Shown here piece after piece: positions 1-4,910 of a stretch of 5,623 nucleotides of DNA; the stretch's first letter is position 1, and every line of letters begins with the position of its first letter. Made by a program: the position numbers and the translations under genes. Origin of the DNA: Acidilobaceae archaeon UBA162 (GTDB lineage Archaea > Thermoproteota > Thermoprotei_A > Sulfolobales > Acidilobaceae); NCBI GenBank assembly GCA_002496425.1, contig DAJS01000027.1, forward strand, positions 21,340 to 26,962, written 5' to 3'. Below the pieces are notes generated by a model, which was given only the letters and a program-made list of their open reading frames with translations, had not been told where the DNA came from and ran no database searches.

Positions 1-174
1 AGCTATCTGGTTGCCGTTGTGGTCCCCGCTAGCAATAGCAGCTACGTCAACGTGGCCATGCACTTCAGGGTTGAGGGCTATGGGAGGCTGACCAATGCTG
101 GCATCGCTAGCACCTCAGTTATCCTGGCAGCCGTGGCTGTCGCATATGATCTGCGACGCGGCAGAGAGGCCTGA
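1..174 (+). CDS. C-terminal end of a membrane-anchored protein (5' partial)
   Basis: Only the last 57 codons are inside the window, read in frame 1 and ending at TGA 172-174. The first part (VAVVVP, then YVNVAMHFRVEGYG) alternates hydrophobic and polar residues like beta strands and contains one NSS sequon, as expected of an extracytoplasmic domain. A hydrophobic stretch follows at about residues 36-51 of the fragment (AGIASTSVILAAVAVA), and the protein ends in a basic tail, DLRRGREA. This pattern suggests a single C-terminal membrane anchor with a short positively charged cytoplasmic tail and the main domain outside the cell. The family cannot be named from this fragment. The gene ends 50 bp before the Alba start, and a TATA box lies in that gap, so Alba need not be co-transcribed with it. 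Confidence 0.6.
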   Translation, partial: SYLVAVVVPASNSSYVNVAMHFRVEGYGRLTNAGIASTSVILAAVAVAYDLRRGREA

Positions 175-182
175 AAGGCACT

Positions 183-190
183 GCTTATAA
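183..190 (+). promoter_or_regulatory. TATA box of the Alba gene
   Basis: The sequence GCTTATAA is an AT-rich island in GC-rich surroundings. Its centre is about 37 nt upstream of the GTG at 224, so initiation would fall near 213 and leave a leader of about 11 nt. A longer Alba reading frame opening at TTG 191 would start directly beside this box and upstream of the predicted transcript, which argues against that start. Confidence 0.6.
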
Positions 191-223
191 TTGCCTGGGC
201 GCAGCGATGCTAGGTGCCTAAAG

Positions 224-568
224 GTGTCAGCGGAGGCCCAGAGGTCAGGTACCCCCGTGGTGCTGATAGGAAAGAAGTCCCCGGTTAACTACGTGCTAGC
301 AATAATAGATGCCTTCACTAACGCGGAGGCCCAGGAGGTCGTGGTAAAGGCGAGGGGAAGGGCCGTGTGCAAGGCCGTTGACGTTATAAATACCGTCAAG
401 TCCAGGTACTTCAAGGACATATACGTCAAGTCGTTTGACGCCAGGTATGAGGATATCGAGGAGGAGAAGGGCAAGGCGCGTGTGGCGGCAGTGGAGATAG
501 TGATAGCCAGGGGTCAGGTCCTCCAGCAGACTCAGGCCTCCTCCTCGTCCTCGCCCTCAGGCAGCTGA
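224..568 (+). CDS. albA: Alba, archaeal chromatin DNA/RNA-binding protein
   Basis: Alba dimers bind DNA and RNA and coat the chromosome in Crenarchaeota. The predicted 114-residue protein carries the family signature: VVLIGKK at 12-18 followed by PVNYVLA (the lysine pair matches the DNA-contacting, acetylatable lysines known in Sulfolobus Alba), then VVVKARGRAVCKAVDV at about 39-54, and a final strand VEIVIARG at about 90-97. Family members usually stop near this point at about 90-97 residues; this one carries about 17 extra residues rich in Gln and Ser (QQTQ, then a five-serine run). The GTG at 224 was chosen over TTG 191 because AGGTG at 212-216 sits 7 nt upstream, the TATA box is 37 nt away, and the sequence from 224 matches a normal Alba N-terminus. 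The last 37 bp overlap the end of SRP54 on the other strand. Family identity is firm; the start is likely. Confidence 0.93.
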   Translation: MSAEAQRSGTPVVLIGKKSPVNYVLAIIDAFTNAEAQEVVVKARGRAVCKAVDVINTVKSRYFKDIYVKSFDARYEDIEEEKGKARVAAVEIVIARGQVLQQTQASSSSSPSGS

Positions 569-1890
569 ACGCCAAGCCTCCTCAGCAGGCTCCTGTCTCT
601 CCTCAGCCTCCTGACCATCGATTTCATGGCCTTGTAGTAGGTCAGCAGCTCCCTGACGTCGTTGACAGATGTCCCACTGCCATAGGCTATCCTCCTCATC
701 CTTGACCTGTCTATCATTTCAGGGTTGTCCAGCTCCTCGTAGGTCATGCTATCTATTATCACCATCCATCTCCTTATCTTCTCCTCGCCGAGCTTTGTCT
801 GCTCACTGTCAACCTTGACTGGTAGCCTCGAGGTAGGCAGCAGCTCGAGTACCTTGCTCAACGGGCCGAGCCTCCTTATGGATCTCAGCTGAGCATATAT
901 GGTCCTCATGTTCACCCTCCCCTTCTCTATGTCCTCCTCTACCCTCTTGACTGCCTCCTCCTCAAGCTCGGCCTCCCTAACCCTCTCTATCAGTGACCTC
1001 ACGTCGCCGAGGCCGAGAACCCTGGATACGAAGCCTGGCGGGCTGAACGGCTCTAGCTCGTCAAGCTTCTCGCCAGTGCCAACAAACTTGACCCTGGCTC
1101 CAGTGGCCGCCACGGCTGAGAGGACTCCACCCCCTCTGGCAGTGCCGTCAAGCTTTGTCACTATTATAGTGCCTATGGGTGTCGCCTCGTGGAAGCGTCT
1201 GGCCAGGTCGTAGGCCCTTTGGCCTATGGAGGCATCTATGACCAGCGCTACCTCGTCAGGACCCACCGCTGAGGCTATCGACTTCATCTCCTCCAGCAGC
1301 GCTGCCTCCTGGCCCTGGCCGTGCCTGCCAGCCGTGTCAACTATGATTATTTGGGCTCCCTGCCTCTTGAGCTCCTCCACGCCCCTCTTGGCTATCTGCG
1401 CCGGGTCGCCCTTATCCTCGCCGTAGGACAGCGCTCCGGCCTGCTGGGCAAGGGTCCTCAGCTGCTCTAGGGCCCCAGGCCTGTAGGTGTCAGTACCCAC
1501 GAGGCCGACTCTATAGCCTCTCCTTATGTAGAACCTGGCCAGCTTGCCCGCCGTGGTCGTCTTGCCTGAGCCCTGGACGCCTACGAGCAGTATAGTCCAT
1601 GGCAACTTCCTAGGCTCAACCCTTGGCGGCTCCTCGCCGCCGAAGAGACTGACGAGCTCATCATAGACCACCTTGAGGAACCAGTCCCTCCTGCTGACCC
1701 CCGGCGGCGGCTCCCTCTCGAGGGCCTTCTGTCTTATCTCGTCGCTTATCCTCTTGACTAGATCAACCCTGACGTCAGCCCTTATCAGCTCCCTTTGCAG
1801 GTCCCTGATGAACTCGTTTACGCTGTCCTTATAAGAGGGTCCGCCGCCCAGGAACTTCCTTACTGCCTCCTTGAGGCCCTCGAGCACCAA
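532..1890 (-). CDS. srp54: Signal recognition particle 54 kDa protein, SRP54/Ffh GTPase
   Basis: SRP54 binds SRP RNA and signal sequences of nascent chains and, with FtsY, delivers ribosomes to the membrane translocon by reciprocal GTP hydrolysis. The 452-residue length is normal for the archaeal family. The N domain covers about 1-95. The G domain shows the P-loop GVQGSGKT (104-111), DTYRPGA (134-140), DTAGRH (185-190), TKLDGTARGG (245-254) and the closing GTGEKLDELEPF (271-282). The M domain follows from about 296; its RNA-binding part is RSRMRRIAYGSGTSVNDV (395-412), and the variable finger loop is around 351-365. The tail is acidic (EGEDEEEA). The TTG at 1890 is used here; GTG at 1887 is an equally possible start two residues into the same N-terminus. 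Neither has a clear ribosome binding site, and a short leader from the 1926-1933 box is likely. It converges on Alba and diverges from the DUF711 gene. Confidence 0.97.
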   Translation of the reverse strand: MVLEGLKEAVRKFLGGGPSYKDSVNEFIRDLQRELIRADVRVDLVKRISDEIRQKALEREPPPGVSRRDWFLKVVYDELVSLFGGEEPPRVEPRKLPWTILLVGVQGSGKTTTAGKLARFYIRRGYRVGLVGTDTYRPGALEQLRTLAQQAGALSYGEDKGDPAQIAKRGVEELKRQGAQIIIVDTAGRHGQGQEAALLEEMKSIASAVGPDEVALVIDASIGQRAYDLARRFHEATPIGTIIVTKLDGTARGGGVLSAVAATGARVKFVGTGEKLDELEPFSPPGFVSRVLGLGDVRSLIERVREAELEEEAVKRVEEDIEKGRVNMRTIYAQLRSIRRLGPLSKVLELLPTSRLPVKVDSEQTKLGEEKIRRWMVIIDSMTYEELDNPEMIDRSRMRRIAYGSGTSVNDVRELLTYYKAMKSMVRRLRRDRSLLRRLGVQLPEGEDEEEA

Positions 1891-1925
1891 CCCCTGGCAC
1901 TTCGGTCCTCGAGCGCCGCCTGAAG

Positions 1926-1933
1926 CTAAAATT
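1926..1933. promoter_or_regulatory. Shared TATA-like element of the divergent SRP54 and DUF711 genes
   Basis: CTAAAATT on the plus strand (AATTTTAG on the minus strand) is the only AT-rich patch in the 75-bp gap. Its centre is about 36 nt from the ATG at 1966 and about 40 nt from the TTG at 1890. Both are right for an archaeal TATA box with transcription starting about 26 nt away and a leader of 10-14 nt. One element may therefore serve both genes. I cannot see clear BRE sequences that would favour one direction. Confidence 0.5.
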
Positions 1934-1965
1934 CTCAGCCCGCAGCGCCCTGGTGCGGGACCAAG

Positions 1966-3066
1966 ATGTCTGGGTACGTGATAAGAGCCTTAACGCTTCA
2001 CCTAGGCACAGCTGACATCTCAGACCCTCAGGCCCTTGCCAACGACCTTCAGTCAGCCGCCTCTGCCCTGCTCGAGGCTATTGACAGGGCCTCATCAAGG
2101 CTCAGCGTGAAGCCCACCTACGTTAGGATCTCCCTGCCTGGCATAGCCCCTAACATGGCAGACGCGCTAGTCAAGGCCACGGAGCCAGTCTCGAAGGAGG
2201 TCCTGGTGAGCTCAGGAGGCCTTGAGCTAACACAGGAAGGTGTTGACGCCGCCGTTAGGCTTGCTGAGGCCTCGGTCTACGCGCCCCTGCTGCTGAGAGA
2301 GCCCAGCTGGGAGGCGGCGAGGCTGGCGGCGAGAGCTATGATAAGGGCCTCTTCATCGGATCCTGCAAACGCCACCAGGATAGCTGTTAATGTCCTAGGC
2401 ATTGGGCACTTCATAACTCCCTACTACCCGCTGGCATCGGCGACGCCAGGCAAGGAGCTTATCACTGCGGCCCTCACGTACCCCAACTACCTGGCGGACG
2501 CCTACAGGTCAGGTGGCCTCAAGGCCCTTGAGGTGGCCGCCCTTGAGGCGGGCAGGGCCGCCCTGGCCTTCGCCAGCACCGTGGCTGAGGAGGGCAGCTA
2601 TGAGGTTGGAGGCGTTGACCTCAGCGTGTCGCCCTGGATGGAGGACTCATCGCTTGGCCTCACTGAAATGGTGGCCGGGGTCAGGATGCCAAGGCCTGGC
2701 TTCACTCTTGGCGTCAGGGCCGTCAATGAGGCCATAAGGTCAGCGGCCTCAAAGCTGCAGTCCGTGGGCTTTAACGAGGTCATGCTGCCAGTGGGTGAGG
2801 ACTCTAGGCTCAAGGCTAGGGCCAGCGAGGGAGACGTGACCGCTAGGTATCTGGCCATGTTGAGCGGCGTGTGCGTGGCTGGCCTTGACATGGTAGCCGT
2901 ACCTGCGGACGAAGCTGGAATAGCTGGTCTCATACTTGATGTTGCCTCTTACTCTAGGGCGAAGGGGTCGCCGCTGGGCGTCAGGATAATACCTGTCGAG
3001 GGGGCCGAGCCCGGCGACAAGGTGGACCTGAGGCGCTTCGGTGAGTCGCCGATCATAGCTATATAG
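1966..3066 (+). CDS. DUF711/UPF0210 family protein, function unknown
   Basis: The 366-residue product matches the conserved but uncharacterised DUF711 (UPF0210) family, which occurs in bacteria and archaea. Recognisable blocks are the N-terminal YVIRALTLHLG (4-14), the central VDLSVSPWMEDS (217-228), GFNEVMLPVGED (268-279), SGVCVAGLDMVAVPAD (300-315), and the C-terminal LGVRIIPVEGAEPGDKVDL (337-355). The block around Cys303 and the acidic residues Asp219, Glu278 and Asp279 are candidate active-site positions only by their conservation, as I recall it. No signal peptide or membrane helix is seen, so it should be cytosolic. ATG 1966 is the start: it is the only ATG start among the genes here and lies 36 nt from the TATA-like element. 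GGTG at 1952-1955 is a weak possible ribosome site that may lie outside the transcript. The gene appears monocistronic; no downstream partner is on the same strand within 440 bp. Confidence 0.85.
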   Translation: MSGYVIRALTLHLGTADISDPQALANDLQSAASALLEAIDRASSRLSVKPTYVRISLPGIAPNMADALVKATEPVSKEVLVSSGGLELTQEGVDAAVRLAEASVYAPLLLREPSWEAARLAARAMIRASSSDPANATRIAVNVLGIGHFITPYYPLASATPGKELITAALTYPNYLADAYRSGGLKALEVAALEAGRAALAFASTVAEEGSYEVGGVDLSVSPWMEDSSLGLTEMVAGVRMPRPGFTLGVRAVNEAIRSAASKLQSVGFNEVMLPVGEDSRLKARASEGDVTARYLAMLSGVCVAGLDMVAVPADEAGIAGLILDVASYSRAKGSPLGVRIIPVEGAEPGDKVDLRRFGESPIIAI

Positions 3067-3361
3067 TTCTCGCGGCATTACCTCCTTGGTTACCTCCCTT
3101 AGCACACGCTCAAGGTCAGTTGACTTAAGGGCTGTCGAGCCTCCCGCGGCCCTGACGACCTTATTCTCAGCATTGACGGCCTCTCCAGCAAACTCCTGAG
3201 GCCCTAGAAGACGACAGAGGGCCCGGCGCCACTTATTGCAACGCACTGGGACACCCTTGTAGATTAGGAGCATCACCAAGGCCCTGGGCCTCAGGTGGCG
3301 CGGCGTCTCCTTCAGTGTCAACCTCTGCTGTGGGTAATCCCTGAGACCTCGGCGGTGTGAG

Positions 3362-3379
3362 GCCCCATGAGCCCCATGA
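3362..3379. repeat. Tandem 9-bp repeat, two copies of GCCCCATGA
   Basis: Two exact adjacent copies of GCCCCATGA lie at 3362-3370 and 3371-3379. On the minus strand they place two in-frame ATG codons 9 nt apart (ATGGGGCTC repeated), just downstream of the strong TATA-like box at 3399-3407. Confidence 0.8.
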
Positions 3380-3398
3380 AGACCAAAGTCCCTAACAC

Positions 3399-3407
3399 TT
3401 AAATATT
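3399..3407. promoter_or_regulatory. Strong near-symmetric TATA-like box, TTAAATATT
   Basis: TTAAATATT (AATATTTAA on the minus strand) is among the best TATA-box matches in the window. Reading leftward, the predicted initiation point, about 26 nt away, falls at the minus-strand ATG at 3377, which would give a leaderless 19-codon frame (3318-3377). Reading rightward it would initiate near 3429 and give the methyltransferase a leader of about 80 nt spanning the dyads at 3427-3457. Direction and use cannot be decided from sequence. Confidence 0.45.
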
Positions 3408-3426
3408 CCCTTATTTTCCCACTACA

Positions 3427-3441
3427 CCTATCGTATATAGG
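3427..3441. repeat. Short inverted repeat CCTAT-N5-ATAGG
   Basis: CCTAT at 3427-3431 pairs with ATAGG at 3437-3441 around a 5-bp centre. The right half overlaps TATATA at 3434-3439. It may be an operator, a second TATA element or a chance dyad. Confidence 0.4.
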
Positions 3442-3447
3442 CCTTCT

Positions 3448-3457
3448 GCGGATCCGC
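3448..3457. repeat. Perfect 10-bp palindrome GCGGATCCGC upstream of the methyltransferase
   Basis: The palindrome lies 14 bp upstream of the TAATTAAC box of the methyltransferase gene and is itself framed by GGCC at 3440-3443 and 3463-3466. The position just upstream of a TATA box would suit a dimeric activator or repressor site. No regulator can be named. Confidence 0.4.
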
Positions 3458-3471
3458 CGCCAGGCCAGCAG

Positions 3472-3479
3472 TAATTAAC
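3472..3479 (+). promoter_or_regulatory. TATA box of the methyltransferase gene
   Basis: TAATTAAC is centred about 34 nt upstream of the TTG at 3509. Transcription would begin near 3501, leaving a leader of only about 8 nt, which fits the lack of a clear ribosome binding site before that start. Confidence 0.55.
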
Positions 3480-3508
3480 CGGCACACACCAAGGGGCTTC
3501 GAGAAGTC

Positions 3509-4231
3509 TTGTCAGGGCTGGGGGAAGAGCTCTGGCAGACGATAGTCACAGACATAGAGGGCCTGGCGGACCTGGGCTGCTACGAGCCGGTAAGCGACGC
3601 CATAAGCCTCTACATTGCCCCTAAGCTCAGGGTTTTGGCCGCAGCGGCAATATCGAGGATCCTGGGCAGGAGGCCGGCGCTGATAGCTGACGTGGGCTGC
3701 GGGCCGGGAACCTCAACCGCTGTAGTAAGGGCCCTATACCCTGACGTCACCATAGTAGCGGTGGACCCCGCCCCCAGGAACCTGGCTAAGGTGATCTCCA
3801 AGGTAAGCGGGACCGGGGCCGTCCAAGGGGTCTTCGAGGGCCTCCCAATAAGGGACAGGGTCCTTGATGGTGTCATAGCTATGTTCTCATTCAGGGATGC
3901 CGCCAGCCACGTGAGGGCCCTCGATGAGTTCAGCAGGGTCCTCAAGGACGATGGGGTGCTGGTGGTGCTCGACCTCTACAGGCCTGAGAACCCGCTTGAG
4001 CTGGCGGCCTCAATAGCACACTTCAAGTTCCTGGGCCCAGCCATAGGGCTGGCAGCGGGCTGCGGGAAGGCAGGGCTAAGGTTCAGCGACATAACAGACA
4101 CTGTGCTTCACATGATGACGCCAACCCAGCTGCTAGCTGAGGCCAGTAGGAGGTTCAGGTGGGCCAGGTTCAGGGCTATGCCTGCCCTGGTGGGCATACT
4201 GGTGGCCAAGGGGCCTAGGAGAGCCTCATGA
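3509..4231 (+). CDS. Class I SAM-dependent methyltransferase, UbiE/COQ5-like
   Basis: The 240-residue product has a Rossmann methyltransferase core. Motif I, DVGCGPGTS (61-69), binds the methionine end of S-adenosylmethionine; the acidic residue after strand 2 is Asp86 in VDPAP (85-89). GVFEGLPIRDRVLDGVIAMFSFRD (107-130) is the post-motif II region typical of UbiE-type enzymes, and RVLKDDGVLVVLDLYRP (143-159) is the motif III region. The N-terminal segment CYEPVSDAISLYIAPKLR (24-41) precedes the core as in archaeal UbiE-like proteins. UbiE enzymes C-methylate quinone precursors, so a role in respiratory quinone maturation is possible, but the substrate cannot be read from sequence. TTG 3509 is the only usable start: a TAA in the same frame lies at 3476-3478, and no ATG, GTG or other TTG lies between. 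The last 17 bp overlap the end of the TusA-like gene on the opposite strand. Confidence 0.88.
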   Translation: MSGLGEELWQTIVTDIEGLADLGCYEPVSDAISLYIAPKLRVLAAAAISRILGRRPALIADVGCGPGTSTAVVRALYPDVTIVAVDPAPRNLAKVISKVSGTGAVQGVFEGLPIRDRVLDGVIAMFSFRDAASHVRALDEFSRVLKDDGVLVVLDLYRPENPLELAASIAHFKFLGPAIGLAAGCGKAGLRFSDITDTVLHMMTPTQLLAEASRRFRWARFRAMPALVGILVAKGPRRAS

Positions 4232-4436
4232 ACCTGAGCCTGATCAGGCTCCCGTCCCTGTCCACGGAGAGCTTGATAGACCTATTGTGCGTTAGGGAGT
4301 AGACAACCATGGCGGCACATTCGTAGGAATCCATTATCACCTCAGCCTCATCGCCAGGCCTGAGCGAGTCCAGAACCCTCATGACGAGCACATAGCCCTC
4401 TGGACACACCTTGCCCCTGTAGTCGAAGCTCTTCAG
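4215..4436 (-). CDS. TusA/SirA-like sulfur carrier family protein, probable CTG start
   Basis: The predicted 73-residue protein has the small TusA/SirA fold signature: SFDYRGKVCP at the N-terminus (Cys11, Pro12) followed by a helix GYVLVMRVLDSL, then RPGDEAEVIMDS, and a C-terminal strand pair. TusA proteins carry persulfide on the CPxP cysteine for tRNA thiolation or sulfur metabolism. Here the motif is CPEG, lacking the second proline, and a second cysteine (Cys40, YEC) replaces the usual DxP region, so the chemistry may differ. The shortest canonical start is GTG 4409, but that removes the family's first strand and the conserved YRGK before the cysteine. The frame stays open upstream to TAA 4449-4451 with no ATG, GTG or TTG. 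CTG 4436 has GAGG at 4445-4448, in the run GAGGGG (4443-4448) that ends 6 nt upstream, and a TATA-like box 37 nt away, so I use it. The family call is firmer than the start. Confidence 0.7.
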   Translation of the reverse strand: MKSFDYRGKVCPEGYVLVMRVLDSLRPGDEAEVIMDSYECAAMVVYSLTHNRSIKLSVDRDGSLIRLRFMRLS

Positions 4437-4469
4437 CTTAAGCCCCTCTTACTCCTTATAGAGCAAGGA

Positions 4470-4478
4470 CTTAAGCTA
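4470..4478 (-). promoter_or_regulatory. TATA-like box of the TusA-like gene
   Basis: On the minus strand this reads TAGCTTAAG, centred near 4473 and 37 nt from the CTG at 4436, the same spacing as other genes in the window. A second candidate, CTATAAGG at 4454-4461, lies closer and would suit a start at GTG 4409 less well (about 49 nt). The box lies in the 50-bp gap after the upstream minus-strand gene, so the two genes may be transcribed together or separately. Confidence 0.4.
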
Positions 4479-4486
4479 TCGTACTG

Positions 4487-4834
4487 TCAGCCTGATGGAA
4501 ACATGGCGTTGGCGACTATGTATCGGACCACGGGCGCGTTGGTGTCACCTGCCAGAACCTCATCAAGGCGGCCTAGGAGCTCCTCCTTGACTGCCCTGGC
4601 GCAGGTGGGGTCGTTGAACTTCTCGTTCCTCATGGCTAGGTAGAAGCCTGAGCCCGACACGTTGAAGTAGAGGAAGTAGGCCCACTCCATGTTCTGGGAC
4701 ACGGCTGGTATCAGAGAGCCTGGCCTAAGGTACCTGAAGACCCTGATAATCTCCCCCACCGCCCCCGGCATCCCATCGCTGCATACCATCCACTCAGCGC
4801 CACACTCAGCTAAGGATCCCCTCTCACAGGTCAA
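4487..4834 (-). CDS. Cysteine-containing protein of unknown family
   Basis: I do not recognise this 115-residue protein. It has four cysteines: Cys3, Cys11 and Cys18 in a loosely spaced N-terminal group (TCERGSLAECG, then WMVCSDG), and Cys78 in DPTCARAV. The middle has an aromatic stretch, NMEWAYFLYFNVSGSGFYLAMRN (48-70), likely beta strands rather than a membrane helix, followed by a charged helix VKEELLGRLDEVLAG (82-96). The frame is open further upstream to a TTG-free point past 4911, but a longer protein would run through the promoter and into the oxidoreductase gene. TTG 4834 fits a TATA box 38 nt upstream; ATG 4789 is an alternative that would remove Cys3 and Cys11. It lies 50 bp upstream of the TusA-like gene on the same strand and is divergent from a flavoprotein, so a redox or sulfur role is a guess from context. 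Codon use supports it as a real gene. Confidence 0.65.
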   Translation of the reverse strand: MTCERGSLAECGAEWMVCSDGMPGAVGEIIRVFRYLRPGSLIPAVSQNMEWAYFLYFNVSGSGFYLAMRNEKFNDPTCARAVKEELLGRLDEVLAGDTNAPVVRYIVANAMFPSG

Positions 4835-4866
4835 GGCGTGTCCGCAGCTTACAGTTGCACCTCTAA

Positions 4867-4876
4867 CATATAAAAT
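4867..4876. promoter_or_regulatory. Shared TATA box of the divergent unknown gene and oxidoreductase
   Basis: CATATAAAAT on the plus strand (ATTTTATATG on the minus strand) is centred near 4872, about 39 nt from TTG 4911 and about 38 nt from TTG 4834. It is the only TATA-like sequence in the 76-bp gap and can be read as a box in either direction. Confidence 0.6.
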
Positions 4877-4899
4877 CCTCTTGTCCGTATGCTCCTTGT

Positions 4900-4904
4900 G
4901 GTGA
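4900..4904 (+). promoter_or_regulatory. Ribosome binding site deciding the oxidoreductase start
   Basis: GGTGA matches the core of the archaeal Shine-Dalgarno sequence (complement of the 16S rRNA 3' end) and lies 6 nt before TTG 4911. No comparable site precedes the later candidate GTG 4941, so the upstream start is preferred. Confidence 0.6.
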
Positions 4905-4910
4905 CAAGGC

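Larger units (their letters stand above)
3067..3508. other. 440-bp intergenic region with unresolved reading frame and several regulatory-like elements
   Basis: No gene can be called with confidence here. On the minus strand a frame is open from upstream of its first usable start (TTG at 3321) through 3067 and on into the antisense of the DUF711 gene. Its intergenic part (about 85 codons) uses GAG and AAG almost exclusively for Glu and Lys, as real genes here do, but mixes CGN with AGG for Arg, unlike its neighbours. It has no recognisable family; one hydrophobic patch reads ALVMLLIYKG. It could be a decayed gene, a gene with an unrecognised end, or chance. The 3362-3480 part holds a tandem repeat, a strong TATA-like box, a dyad, a 10-bp palindrome and the methyltransferase promoter, all listed separately. 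I see no tRNA, rRNA, C/D-box RNA or transposon here. Confidence 0.5.

Noticed and set aside
191..223. N-terminal extension of Alba from TTG 191
   Set aside because: It begins directly beside the TATA box and upstream of the predicted transcript start, adds residues not typical of Alba, and GTG 224 has an AGGTG site upstream.
899..1426. Plus-strand Ser-rich open frames inside SRP54
   Set aside because: They are complements of the conserved SRP54 G and M domain codons, where Glu/Asp/Gly-rich codons read as Ser/Pro runs.
2749..3066. Minus-strand reading frame opposite the DUF711 C-terminus
   Set aside because: It is the antisense of well-conserved DUF711 coding sequence and shows no protein-like features of its own.
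3067..3508. Possible RNA gene in the intergenic region
   Set aside because: I looked for a tRNA T-loop and for C/D-box pairs on both strands and found only an imperfect GTGATGC without a properly placed partner box.
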